Assembly (NCBI GenBank): GCA_903884455.1
Contig: CAISEW010000050.1
Span: 1-45,021, forward strand
DNA: 45,021 bases
Reading direction: 5' to 3'
DNA from: an uncultured Chloroflexota bacterium
GTDB lineage: Bacteria > Chloroflexota > Dehalococcoidia > GIF9 > AB-539-J10
Positions within the stretch are counted from its first letter, which is position 1; each line of letters opens with the position of its first letter. Position numbers and translations under genes: made by a program. The notes beneath the pieces are model-generated. The model was not told where the DNA came from, made no database searches, and was given only the letters and a program-made list of their open reading frames with translations. This document shows, piece by piece, positions 1 to 8,217 of this stretch.

Positions 1-431
1 GTTCATTAGCGCTGAACGTGAAGGTAGTCCCGCAATCGCGACACTAGATTGACCTGTCCTTGAAAGTCATTGGATAACCTCATCTCTTCGATATTTTAGT
101 TAGAGTTCAGGCTACCCAACACTTAAGATAAACCAGAGGCTATTCTAAGAAGCTTGTAACAACCTAAACTGGAACCATTTATACTATACACTAAAGAGAG
201 TCTCTTTGTAAATTGTGTGTAGTTCCCCTGTACGCTAGTTACTTTTTACAGTGTGATTCTTCCCTTTGGAGTAACAAAATGACGAAATGTTACATTTGCC
301 TCATCAAGCCCAAACACATCCTCTTCACCCATAGTCGAGGCAGTCGTCATGAGCTTCCAAGGAATTCCCGAGGCACTTTGCTGTATTACCATCAGCGATT
401 GTTCTACAAGAGCAACCGGAATGTGTTACTC
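1..431. other. 431-base stretch without a recognisable gene
   Basis: No gene is recognised here. A short plus-strand frame from about 213 overlaps the end of the DUF1847 gene and has no ribosome binding site or familiar motif. On the minus strand, about 246-422 stays open for roughly 58 codons, but I recognise no family. The stretch may hold decayed coding sequence or the leader of a gene outside the window. Confidence 0.4.
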
Positions 432-1094
432 CTATCCCCCTTCAGCGGCTTTACCCCTCCCATAAGCTGCCGCAAACTTCATGCGATGGTATGGAGATAG
501 GAGAACAGCGCCTGGATTATTGCCGGTGACCATGTCTTTAGCCACAACGTAAGTGACAGGAGCCTTGGAACGCCTGATGAAAATAGTGTCATGTCCGACG
601 CATAGACCATATATGAAGTTCAGCTCCGTACCTTCTCGGTTCATAATCTCCGCTTGGGCTATGGGATTACAGCTTATGCCTAGTTGGTTTACCCATTCAT
701 CAGGTATTCCCGTCTCCTGAGGTTTCAACCCACCTACCATACAGGCTATAGAGACAACCTGAAAACCGGCTCTATCCAGAAAGCGGGCAAATTCTCTGCC
801 CTCCCGGATTAAGCCCACACATACAGCCAATCCCACCTTTTTGACACCCAGTTCCCTGGCAAACTCGATGCACTGTTGGACCCGAGACCAATCATAGCCC
901 CCTTTTTTGAGCACTTTGGCGGCAGCTAAATGGAACTTGCCAGCGTCGGGCTCAAGATATTGCCGTTTACTTTCTTCGATTAGGTCCAGGAATCTTTGCG
1001 CCTGGCAATATTCAGGAATTCCCTGGGGATACCGCTGCAAACACTCGTTGTTTTTGCACTGGTGACACTGGATTGTTTTAGTTTCTTTAGCCAT
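432..1094 (-). CDS. DUF1847 family cysteine-rich, putative metal-binding protein
   Basis: This 220-residue protein matches the DUF1847 family, whose members are short cysteine-rich proteins presumed to bind metal; their biochemical role is not established. Seen directly: an N-terminal cluster C10, C13, C18 and C30, further cysteines through the middle (AVCVGL, SIACMVGG, GISCNP), and the family-typical C-terminal segment GLCVGHDTIFIRRSKAPVTY followed by AKDMVTGNNP. The start is supported by a strong ribosome binding site, GGAGGG, just before the ATG. The gene is monocistronic here, with argC divergent from it. The regular cysteine spacing suggests a zinc or iron-sulfur site, but no ligand can be assigned from sequence. 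The family call is fairly sure; the function is unknown. Confidence 0.8.
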   Translation of the reverse strand: MAKETKTIQCHQCKNNECLQRYPQGIPEYCQAQRFLDLIEESKRQYLEPDAGKFHLAAAKVLKKGGYDWSRVQQCIEFARELGVKKVGLAVCVGLIREGREFARFLDRAGFQVVSIACMVGGLKPQETGIPDEWVNQLGISCNPIAQAEIMNREGTELNFIYGLCVGHDTIFIRRSKAPVTYVVAKDMVTGNNPGAVLLSPYHRMKFAAAYGRGKAAEGG

Positions 1095-1328
1095 TTTCCC
1101 TCCTTACCAGATAAATCTTTATACACGATACGGTTACTTAAGTGTATTAACAGGTTATTTAGAAACCTCAACCATTCCCTTGCTGCCAAGGCTGATTCTA
1201 TCTTCAGTTCTGGTCAAAGTCAATTAGCGCAATAAGGCGGTTCAATAATCAGTTTAAGAGCTAAGTCACCTGGTCGCCCTGAATATCCTTCAAGTGCACA
1301 AACTGTAGTATAATGCTTAGAACATACT

Positions 1329-2372
1329 ATGCCAAAAATAAAAGCAGGTATAATAAATGTCACCGGGTACATTGGTGCCGAACTGGCTCGCTTACTTTGC
1401 CAACATCCCCGAGTAGAACTCGTCACTGTTACCGGGAGAAGCGCAGCCGGGCAAAAATTAGGCGATGTGTTCCCCAACTTCGCGGGAACTAACTATATAA
1501 TAAAAGCCGAGCTTGATAGCGAAGTCGACATTGCCTTCTCAGCAATGCCTCATAAGAGCAGTGTAGACGTAGTACCATCTCTGCTAAAACAAGGAATCAA
1601 GGTTATCGATGCCAGTGCTGATTTCAGGTTAAAAAACGCTGGCGAATATCCCAAATGGTATGGATTTACTCATCCATCGCCCAAGTTACTGAGAGAAGCA
1701 GTTTTTGGCTTACCCGAGCTGCATCAGGAGGAAATCGCCTCAGCCTCACTGGTAGCAAACCCGGGTTGCTACAGCACCGGTGCTATCTTGGCCCTGGCAC
1801 CCATAGTCAAAGAAGGGCTTATTTACCCCGATATAGTGGTGGATAGCAAATCAGGCGTCTCGGGCGCCGGCAGAACCCTGAGCTTGACCACCCATTATTC
1901 CGAGACCAACGAGGACATCTGTGCTTACTCCCTTGAGGGACATCGCCATTTGCCTGAGATAGAACAGGAATTGAAAGCACTTAATCCATCATTTTCTCCC
2001 TCGATAACTTTCGTGCCTCACCTGGTGCCCATGACCAGAGGCATACTGAGCACTTGCTATGCCAGATTAAGAGACGACAAATTGCTCAAAGGCGCCAAGA
2101 CTGAAAAAAAGCTAAGCCAGATATACCGGGAATTCTACAAGCATGCCCCCTTCGTTCAAATAACAACCCAGCCTCCCCACACCAAGCATGTCTGGGGAAC
2201 CAACTTTTGCCTTATTTATCCCACTGTCGATTCGAGGACAGACAGGCTTATAGTTATTAGCTGTCTGGACAACCTCGTCAAGGGAGGGGCGGGGCAAGCA
2301 GTGCAAAATATGAATCTGATGTTTAACCTTCCTGAGACTACAGGGCTGGAAGCCTTAGCCATTTACCCCTGA
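1329..2372 (+). CDS. argC: N-acetyl-gamma-glutamyl-phosphate reductase
   Basis: ArgC reduces N-acetyl-glutamyl-5-phosphate to the semialdehyde with NADPH, the third step of arginine synthesis in the cytoplasm. The 347-residue length is normal. The N-terminal nucleotide-binding region reads GIINVTGYIGAEL (residues 7-19), where most ArgC proteins have a second glycine in place of N10. The catalytic cysteine is C147 in VANPGCYST, and the conserved histidine motif GHRHLPEIEQ lies at 204-213. The rest of the arg pathway is not adjacent; argF lies 27 kb away on the other strand. A TATAAT hexamer at 1309-1314 could be the -10 of a promoter giving a very short leader, but no convincing -35 accompanies it. 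Confidence 0.95.
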   Translation: MPKIKAGIINVTGYIGAELARLLCQHPRVELVTVTGRSAAGQKLGDVFPNFAGTNYIIKAELDSEVDIAFSAMPHKSSVDVVPSLLKQGIKVIDASADFRLKNAGEYPKWYGFTHPSPKLLREAVFGLPELHQEEIASASLVANPGCYSTGAILALAPIVKEGLIYPDIVVDSKSGVSGAGRTLSLTTHYSETNEDICAYSLEGHRHLPEIEQELKALNPSFSPSITFVPHLVPMTRGILSTCYARLRDDKLLKGAKTEKKLSQIYREFYKHAPFVQITTQPPHTKHVWGTNFCLIYPTVDSRTDRLIVISCLDNLVKGGAGQAVQNMNLMFNLPETTGLEALAIYP

Positions 2373-2383
2373 AATGTGGCGGA

Positions 2384-2495
2384 TTATTCCTGTGCCGGAA
2401 CTACTTTGGTTATGAGCCCTATTTCAGCTGCTTCAGCTTCACTGAGTCCTTGTCGCTAAACAGGATATCCATTGCCCTTTTTAGTACATCTTAGC
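2384..2495 (-). pseudogene. Decayed enoyl-CoA hydratase fragment
   Basis: Between argC and the histidine kinase, the minus strand encodes LSEAEAAEIGLITKVVPAQE followed by a stop at 2384-2386. This is the typical crotonase-family segment after the substrate-binding loop. Just upstream, in another frame, lies DVLKRAMDILFSDKD, which normally precedes it directly. A frameshift and an in-frame TAG separate the two parts, and no start or active-site region remains. I read it as the remnant of an enoyl-CoA hydratase gene. The match rests on motif memory rather than a search. Confidence 0.5.
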
Positions 2496-2601
2496 TATTG
2501 GAAGGATTACCAAAGGGCTATTTACAGTAGCTAACAGGGATGATATAGTGAAACCAGATGTAATTTAATCAAATATATTCAAGGCGAGTTATAAAACAGC
2601 G

Positions 2602-4542
2602 ATGGTAACTAAATCAATTCCAGCAGAAAGGCAGGATAAGAAAAGCCCAGCCATGTCCACAGGGTGGGAGGAGGTGGCTCAGGCTCTGTTGCGTAATGCC
2701 GGACTAGGGATATACATCATCCATGAAGGAAAGTTCCAATATGTTAACCCCGTGTTTCAAAATTTAACAGGCTATACCGAGGAGGAGCTATTAGGGAAAT
2801 ATTCTCTCGACCTCGTCCATTCAGAAGATAGGGAGATGGTCAGAAAAAAGGCGATAGAAAACCTGAAGAGTGAGAAGGGTTCTATTTCTTACGAATACAG
2901 ACTCGTGAAAAAGAATGGCGAGATAATATGGGTTCTGGAAGAAGTTACCTCTATAAACTATGGAGGGAAACGGGCTACGGTGGGAAGTTTTATGGATATC
3001 ACTGCTCGCAAGGAACTGGAGAAGGCTATCGGATATTCAGAGAAAAGATACCGAACTATACTGGAGAGTATGGAAGATGCCTATTTCGAGATTGACCTTG
3101 CCGGAAACTTCACCTTTGTCAATAATGCGGTGTGCCGCGATTTGGGATACTCAAGGGAAGAGCTGATTGGAATGAACTATAAAGGCTATACAGCTGAAGA
3201 GGATATCAAATCCCTATTTCAAGCCTTTAATGAAGTGTACCGGACCGGTGTGCCAAACAGGGGCGTCCCCTGGAAAAGCACCCTCAAAGACGGGAGCCAC
3301 GGGTTTGGCGAGACATCGATCTCTCCTCTGCGAAATAGCAAGGGTGAGATTGTCGGATTCTGTGGCATTACGCGTGACATCACCGAGCGCAAGCAGGCAG
3401 AGGAAGCACTGAGGCAATCAAAGGAGAAATACCGAACTGTATTGGACGAGATAGGGGATGCCTATTTCGAAGTGGACCTTAAGGGGAATTTTACTTTTGT
3501 CAATGACCAAATGACACAACATCTACAGTACTCAAAAGAAGAGCTACTGGGGATGAATTACAGGACTTTCACTGTCAAAGAAGAGATCAAAAACGTGTAC
3601 GAAGTTTATAATCAGGTCTATCGGACAGGTGAGCCTAGCCTGAGTTTTGGTCACAGGGTTATACGAAAAGACGGAACTGGCGGCTTTAGCGACGTATCAA
3701 TTTCTCCGTTGAAGAATGCGAAAGGCGAGATCTTCGGGTTTCGGGGCATTTCTCGCAACATCACCGCACGCAAGCGGCTAGAAGAAGAGCGCGAGGCTTT
3801 GCTCCAAGAAATAAGAAAAATCAACCAAAAGCTGGAGGAGGCTAACAAAGAACTCCAAGATTTTGTCTACATTGCCTCCCATGACCTGCGGGAACCGCTG
3901 CGAAAGATTTCTTCCTTCGGCACACTCCTTCAGGATTCACTGAAAGGAAAACTGGACGAGGACCAGCAGGAAAACTTTGAGTTTATGATAGACGGTGCTC
4001 GGCGTATGCAGGATATGATAGACGCTCTGCTTACTTATTGTCGGCTTACCACTAGAGCTAAGCCTCCCGAATGGGTGGATTTGAATAAGGTAATAGAGAA
4101 CTTAAAGAAGTTGGAGCTGGCAACTATGCTGGATGAAACGCGAGGGGTCATCCATGTTCCAAAGCCACTGCCGTCGGTTCAGGCCGACCCGTCTCAAATG
4201 CACCAACTCTTCCAGAACCTGATTGGGAACGGGCTAAAGTTCCATAAGGAAGGAATACCTCCGGAGATAATCATTCGTGCCTATGAGGTAGAGAACAATA
4301 TGATTCGAATAGAGGTGGAAGACAACGGAATAGGAATTGATGAGAAATACCATGGCCAATTGTTTACCATGTTCAAACGTCTTCATCCCCGGGAACAGTA
4401 TGAAGGGACTGGTATTGGGCTGGCCAGTTGTAAAAAAATCGTAGAGCGCCACGGAGGCAACATTGGAATAAAGTCAACCCCTGATAAAGGGTCGACATTC
4501 TGGCTTACGCTGCCCAGAGAAAGATACATTAAAGAGGATTAA
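2602..4542 (+). CDS. PAS-PAS-PAS sensor histidine kinase
   Basis: This 646-residue protein is a cytoplasmic sensor kinase with no signal peptide or membrane segment. Three PAS domains span about 28-140, 148-268 and 276-392, each ending in a PAC-like motif (GSFMDITARK, GFCGITRDITERK, GFRGISRNITARK). A short coiled coil (392-420) leads to the dimerisation and phosphoacceptor helix with H427 in YIASHDLREPLRK. The ATP-binding domain shows the N box NLIGNGLKFH, the G1 box EDNGIGID (573-580) and the G2 box GTGIGLA (602-608). The HisKA-ATPase half resembles phytochrome-type kinases. The next gene is an Rcp1-like receiver, its likely partner. PAS2 and PAS3 are clearly similar to each other and probably arose by internal duplication. 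The signal sensed is unknown. Confidence 0.9.
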   Translation: MVTKSIPAERQDKKSPAMSTGWEEVAQALLRNAGLGIYIIHEGKFQYVNPVFQNLTGYTEEELLGKYSLDLVHSEDREMVRKKAIENLKSEKGSISYEYRLVKKNGEIIWVLEEVTSINYGGKRATVGSFMDITARKELEKAIGYSEKRYRTILESMEDAYFEIDLAGNFTFVNNAVCRDLGYSREELIGMNYKGYTAEEDIKSLFQAFNEVYRTGVPNRGVPWKSTLKDGSHGFGETSISPLRNSKGEIVGFCGITRDITERKQAEEALRQSKEKYRTVLDEIGDAYFEVDLKGNFTFVNDQMTQHLQYSKEELLGMNYRTFTVKEEIKNVYEVYNQVYRTGEPSLSFGHRVIRKDGTGGFSDVSISPLKNAKGEIFGFRGISRNITARKRLEEEREALLQEIRKINQKLEEANKELQDFVYIASHDLREPLRKISSFGTLLQDSLKGKLDEDQQENFEFMIDGARRMQDMIDALLTYCRLTTRAKPPEWVDLNKVIENLKKLELATMLDETRGVIHVPKPLPSVQADPSQMHQLFQNLIGNGLKFHKEGIPPEIIIRAYEVENNMIRIEVEDNGIGIDEKYHGQLFTMFKRLHPREQYEGTGIGLASCKKIVERHGGNIGIKSTPDKGSTFWLTLPRERYIKED

Positions 4543-4555
4543 GGAAAGGAAGTGA

Positions 4556-4999
4556 ATGATGGAAGAATTAACACCGCTGGTCATATTACTGGTGGAGGAT
4601 GACCTGGCAGACCAAAAGTTAATTAAGATCTCTCTGAGAAACGAAAAAATTGCTAATGCCCTTTACACTGTACAGACCGGTGAAGAGGGGATGGATTTTT
4701 TGTACCGCCGCGGGAATTACAGCGATGGAACTCCTCAGCCTGATTTGATTCTGCTGGATTTGAACATGCCCGGGATGGGAGGAAAGGAATTTCTGAGGCT
4801 AATTAAAAAGGACGAAAGGTTGAAACAGATTCCCGTGGTTATCCTGACAACTTCGGAAGCTGAGAAAGATATCATAGACAGCTACAAGCTGCAAGCCAGC
4901 GGATATGTGCATAAACCGGTGACCCTGGAGGAATTTAAGGAAGCCATGAAGAAACTCGAGGCATACTGGTTCCTGCTTTGCAAACGAGTACCCAAGTAG
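4556..4999 (+). CDS. Rcp1-type single-domain response regulator
   Basis: This 147-residue protein is a stand-alone receiver domain. The acidic pocket is E14, D15 and D16, the phosphoacceptor is D68 in LILLDLNMPG, the conserved threonine lies in VILTTSEAEKD, and the lysine in GYVHKPV. The overall pattern, with a long insert around FLYRRGNYSDGTPQPD, is that of Rcp1/CheY-like partners of phytochrome-type kinases. It starts 13 bases after the kinase gene behind a purine-rich AAGGAAAGGAAG ribosome binding site, so the two are almost certainly co-transcribed. Because it lacks an output domain, it probably passes phosphate on or binds a target protein. Two adjacent ATG codons (4556 and 4559) are possible starts. 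Confidence 0.9.
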   Translation: MMEELTPLVILLVEDDLADQKLIKISLRNEKIANALYTVQTGEEGMDFLYRRGNYSDGTPQPDLILLDLNMPGMGGKEFLRLIKKDERLKQIPVVILTTSEAEKDIIDSYKLQASGYVHKPVTLEEFKEAMKKLEAYWFLLCKRVPK

Positions 5000-5004
5000 C
5001 ACCA

Positions 5005-5961
5005 ATGACACAGGAAATAAAACAACCACTGATTAAAATCCTCATCTGCGACGATGACCCGGCAGACCGCAAACTGGTCCGGACCTACCTGCAACAGATA
5101 ACTGGCAGGGAAATCGTGCTGCTAGAGGCGGGGCATACAGAGGAAATCCAGAACGCTCTGGATAAAGGTAGAATTGACCTGGTCTTGATGGATAATCAAA
5201 TGCCAGGGAAATCGGGGATGGAGTGGCTTGCAGAAATCGCAAAAAAACAACTTGCCCCCGTAGTCATGTTGACCGGGTCGGGAACTGAAGAAATCGTAGC
5301 ACAGGCCTTTCAAGAGGGAGCAATTGGTTACTTGCCAAAGGGCAGTCTATCCCTGGAAAAGCTAAAGAACATCATTGATGTTGCGCTGGATAAATGGACG
5401 CGGCTACAACAAGCTATGGCCGACAAGGAAAAGCTGGAAAAACTGGCAACCTTTGATTCGCTGACCGGATTGTACAATCGACGAGCAATTTTAGGCAAGC
5501 TACGTGAGCTAATCAATCTGGCTAATCGTTACAAAGAGGATTGCAGCCTGAGCATGCTGGACATCGACCATTTTAAGAAGGTCAATGACCGCTACGGGCA
5601 CCTCACTGGAGACGCAGTTTTAGAGGAAATTGCCACTTTAATTCGTCAGAATATCCGGGATACAGATATAGTCGGACGATATGGAGGGGAGGAGTTTATC
5701 ATTGTTTTGCCCAAAACCGTTTTGTCTTCATCTTGGGTTGTCGCTGAGCGATTGCGAACTATAATCGAGAAGGCTGAGATGAAAGACTCTGCCGGCAATG
5801 CATTTACTATAACCGTGAGTCAGGGGCTAGCCGGGTGGGAACGTGGTGAAGATGCCTACTCTCTTATTTCTCGCGCTGACGAGGCCCTCTACAAGGCTAA
5901 AGAAAAGGGGCGAAATCGCGTGCAAATTATGCTCGGTCCAAGCCTAAGAGACAAAATTTAG
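5005..5961 (+). CDS. Response regulator with GGDEF diguanylate cyclase domain
   Basis: This protein joins a receiver to a diguanylate cyclase, which makes cyclic di-GMP from two GTP. Counting from the ATG at 5005 (318 residues), the receiver spans 8-125 with D63 as phosphoacceptor in LMDNQMPGKSG. The GGDEF domain covers about 148-310 and carries an intact GGEEF (227-231), the GTP/metal motif DIDHFKKVNDRYGH and an inhibitory I-site RDTD (218-221) five residues before GGEEF. It should therefore be active and product-inhibited. A TTG at 4978 would add nine residues and overlap the previous gene; I prefer the ATG, which follows the preceding stop by five bases. It is the third gene of the kinase-receiver operon, linking sensing to c-di-GMP output. 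Confidence 0.9.
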   Translation: MTQEIKQPLIKILICDDDPADRKLVRTYLQQITGREIVLLEAGHTEEIQNALDKGRIDLVLMDNQMPGKSGMEWLAEIAKKQLAPVVMLTGSGTEEIVAQAFQEGAIGYLPKGSLSLEKLKNIIDVALDKWTRLQQAMADKEKLEKLATFDSLTGLYNRRAILGKLRELINLANRYKEDCSLSMLDIDHFKKVNDRYGHLTGDAVLEEIATLIRQNIRDTDIVGRYGGEEFIIVLPKTVLSSSWVVAERLRTIIEKAEMKDSAGNAFTITVSQGLAGWERGEDAYSLISRADEALYKAKEKGRNRVQIMLGPSLRDKI

Positions 5962-6048
5962 CCCAATTATAGCATCAACCCTATCCACTTACAGTGCACT
6001 CCCCACCCGTGAGGGAACTTGGCTGTTTACCGAATTCAAAATATTTTG

Positions 6049-6816
6049 CTATATAACAACACCACCATCTACAACCAGGACATGTCCGGTCACATAGCTG
6101 GAAGCATCAGAAGCCAGGAAAATCACAGCCCCCACCATCTCGTCAGGTTCAGCTACGCGGCGCAACGGAGTCCTATCCATAACAGCTTGTTCGATAGCCG
6201 GGTTGCTCCAGAGAGCTTCACTGAACCGGGTTCTGGTCAGCCCCGGCGCTATCGCATTCACCCTGATGTTATACTGGGCCCATTGCTGCGCCATCACTTT
6301 TGTTGCCATAATCACCCCAGCCTTACTTATGGAGTAAACCGGCAAAATGTCGGGGGTAATCCCAGCTACTGAAGCGACATTGATAATTTTACCCCCACCT
6401 TGCTCTTTCATCAGCCTGGCTACCGCTTGACTGAGAAAGAATAGTCCTTTCAAGTTGAGATTCATAATGGAATCCCAGGCACGCTCTTCTATGTCTATAG
6501 CCGAGGCCATGGTTGGGTTGGTACCAGCGTTATTCACCAGAATATCAATTCTGCCAAGCTCATCTTTTATCTTCGGGACCAGATTATTTATCTCCTCCAA
6601 CCTGCCCACATGTGTTGCCACAGCCATTGACCTCCGCCCCAATCCCTTTATCTCTTTAGCCACCTCCTCAAGGTCCGGCAATTTGCGGCTGGTTACAGCT
6701 ACGTCAGCACCAAATTTGGCAAGCCCCACAGCAATAGCCTTCCCGATGCCTCGACTGCCGCCGGTCACCAGAGCCACCTTGCCTGATAGAGAAAAAACAT
6801 TTGGGGAAATACTCAT
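6049..6816 (-). CDS. Short-chain dehydrogenase/reductase (SDR) family oxidoreductase
   Basis: A classical SDR of 255 residues. The Rossmann nucleotide motif is TGGSRGIG (18-25), the structural NNAG is at 95-98, and the catalytic set is S149, Y161 and K165 in the YSISK motif. The C-terminal VTGHVLVVDGG is typical of FabG-like and alcohol SDRs. R22 after the glycine motif hints at NADP(H), but this is weak. The ATG at 6816 is chosen because it follows a perfect AGGAGGTG; an upstream TTG (6834) would add six residues without a site of its own. The gene stands near thiolase genes on the same strand, so a role in 3-hydroxyacyl or related oxidoreduction is plausible, but the substrate is unknown. 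Confidence 0.9.
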   Translation of the reverse strand: MSISPNVFSLSGKVALVTGGSRGIGKAIAVGLAKFGADVAVTSRKLPDLEEVAKEIKGLGRRSMAVATHVGRLEEINNLVPKIKDELGRIDILVNNAGTNPTMASAIDIEERAWDSIMNLNLKGLFFLSQAVARLMKEQGGGKIINVASVAGITPDILPVYSISKAGVIMATKVMAQQWAQYNIRVNAIAPGLTRTRFSEALWSNPAIEQAVMDRTPLRRVAEPDEMVGAVIFLASDASSYVTGHVLVVDGGVVI

Positions 6817-6834
6817 TGCGCACCTCCTGAACAA

Positions 6835-7140
6835 GATTTATCAGCTTTGATAAAAGGCCGACACCAAAGTATATATTACAGATGGTGCGATACGCAACCT
6901 GAATAGCAGGTACTTATCCGACGTACCGGACATCTCGCTTCGCTCCTCACAATGACAAAGAGGAAGAGCTTTCTCCGGCCGAGAAGATAGCCATATAATT
7001 CTCCTTCCCCTAGCGGGGGGGAGTTAGAGGGAGGGGGAAAGCTCACAGAGTTCACCCTCACCCTAACCCTCTCCCATCGAGGGAGAGGGATTTCATACAA
7101 GATTATGGGGAAGACTATACTTTAACTTATTCTGTACATA
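6835..7140. other. 306-base intergenic stretch with repeats
   Basis: This stretch lies between the SDR and kinase-like genes. It holds a degenerate copy of the GTCATTGCGAG repeat near 6921-6957 (CGCTTCGCTCCTCACAATGAC) and a two-hairpin palindromic element at 7001-7091. The open frame across the second element is a translation of the repeat, not a gene. Confidence 0.6.
7001..7091. repeat. Two-hairpin palindromic repeat (family 1, copy 1)
   Basis: The element consists of a first hairpin around CCCCTAGCGGGGGG, a G/A-rich linker, and a second hairpin CCTCTCCC-ATC-GAGGGAGAGG preceded by TTCACCCTCACCCTAA. A closely related element lies in the opposite orientation at 11992-12070, and half of one occurs inside ade. 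It looks like a REP or BIME-type interspersed repeat. Confidence 0.75.
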
Positions 7141-8211
7141 TCATACATAGGATTCGGCAAGCTGGAAATAGCTCTGGGCAGCGGTGAACACCTTGGCCTT
7201 TTCCTCTTTGGGAATGTAGGGGTCGTCGAGCTTAAAGCTTTCCACCTTACCCCGGACGTAAGCCCGGTAGCACTTGTAGAAATTGAGCAATTTCAGGAGC
7301 TCTTCGTCATGGCTCAGTTCTACATAGGTATTTACCAGATGTCGGGAAAGACCACTCTGCTGATAGCGGTCTAAGTCCATAGCTAGAAAGGCGATCTCTG
7401 AAGCAACGTCGGAATATCGGAATCTGTCATTAAATTCAATGCAGTCGTAAATGCAGACCTGCCCGCTAGGGCTCGGCTCGCCTGCTGGAGTCATACGGCG
7501 AGCAGGCAGGCGGGTATCATCAGTGAAGCAAACATGGGCGGCATGAAGGTCGCCATGGCAATCCCTTATTTTTCCTTCTCTTACTCGCTTATCAAACAGC
7601 CTGGCGTTGTTTTTGATGAAATTATCGGTATAGCCTTTGATGCGCTCATATTTTGCTTTAGGAATGGTAAGACCAATATATTTCTCGGTTTGAGCGAAGT
7701 TTTCATCGGTATTTTGGCGTATAACATCCAACTTGCCGAAGGCGGCAATCCCTGGATTTGTTTCGGCTTTTTGGTGAAAGCTCACCAGCTTTTCCGCCAC
7801 CCTGGCCACCATTTTCGGAGTTACTAGACCCCGGGGCAAAAGCACATCCATCATGCGGTCTTGAGGCAACTGCTTCATTTTGACAGCGTACTCTATCGCC
7901 TTGCCTCGCCCTTCGATGCGAAGCTCGCCCTTTTCTTCGACAATCGGCACCACAGCTAAATAAGCATCGGGACAAAGGCGCCTGTTTAGTTTCAGTTCCT
8001 GACGGCAGAAGAAATGGCGTTTCTCCAAGGTAGTGTAGTCCAGATAACCTAGGTTGACCGGCTTTTTGATCTTGTATACATATTCGCCGGTAAGGAAAAT
8101 AAAGGACATCTGAGTCTGGACCAGCTCTATCTTTTGTGGTTTGTGGGGATAGGCCTGGGACTTAAGAAGGGCTTTAACTGTAGGTGGTAATATTGACACC
8201 GGACTTCTCAC
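7141..8211 (-). CDS. APH-fold (aminoglycoside phosphotransferase-like) kinase family protein, COG2187 type
   Basis: This 356-residue protein resembles the COG2187 family of uncharacterised APH-like kinases, many of which carry an added P-loop kinase domain that is absent here. Seen: an ATP-lobe lysine motif YVYKIKKPVNLGYLDYTT (45-61), the catalytic-loop-like CHGDLHAAHV (218-227) and the metal-binding-like IYDCIEFNDRFRY (254-266). The substrate of such proteins is unknown. The likely start is a GTG six bases after the stop of the upstream thiolase gene, so it is probably expressed with it. Residues 232-250 (TRLPARRMTPAGEPSPSGQ) look foreign: they are encoded by a nested palindrome and interrupt the usual short linker between the two motifs. 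Confidence 0.75.
   Translation of the reverse strand: MRSPVSILPPTVKALLKSQAYPHKPQKIELVQTQMSFIFLTGEYVYKIKKPVNLGYLDYTTLEKRHFFCRQELKLNRRLCPDAYLAVVPIVEEKGELRIEGRGKAIEYAVKMKQLPQDRMMDVLLPRGLVTPKMVARVAEKLVSFHQKAETNPGIAAFGKLDVIRQNTDENFAQTEKYIGLTIPKAKYERIKGYTDNFIKNNARLFDKRVREGKIRDCHGDLHAAHVCFTDDTRLPARRMTPAGEPSPSGQVCIYDCIEFNDRFRYSDVASEIAFLAMDLDRYQQSGLSRHLVNTYVELSHDEELLKLLNFYKCYRAYVRGKVESFKLDDPYIPKEEKAKVFTAAQSYFQLAESYV
7462..7518. repeat. Nested palindrome inserted in frame in the APH-like gene
   Basis: On the coding strand the segment contains CCTGCCTGCTCGCC, a short loop, then GGCGAGC and further on GGGCAGG, so that GCTCGCC pairs with GGCGAGC and CCTGCC with GGCAGG. The length, about 57 bases, is a multiple of three and the reading frame continues through it. 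It resembles an interspersed repeat captured by the gene. Confidence 0.55.
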
Positions 8212-8217
8212 GAATTT

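Noticed and set aside
246-422. Minus-strand open stretch of about 58 codons (HIPVALVEQSLMVIQQSASG and onward)
   Set aside because: It stays open but has no good start or family resemblance, so I do not call it a gene; it may be a remnant.
213-500. 95-residue plus-strand frame at the window start
   Set aside because: It overlaps the end of the DUF1847 gene on the other strand and has no ribosome binding site or recognisable motif.
6876-7100. Minus-strand 74-residue frame
   Set aside because: Its sequence (EIPLPRWERVRVRV) is a translation of the family 1 palindromic repeat.
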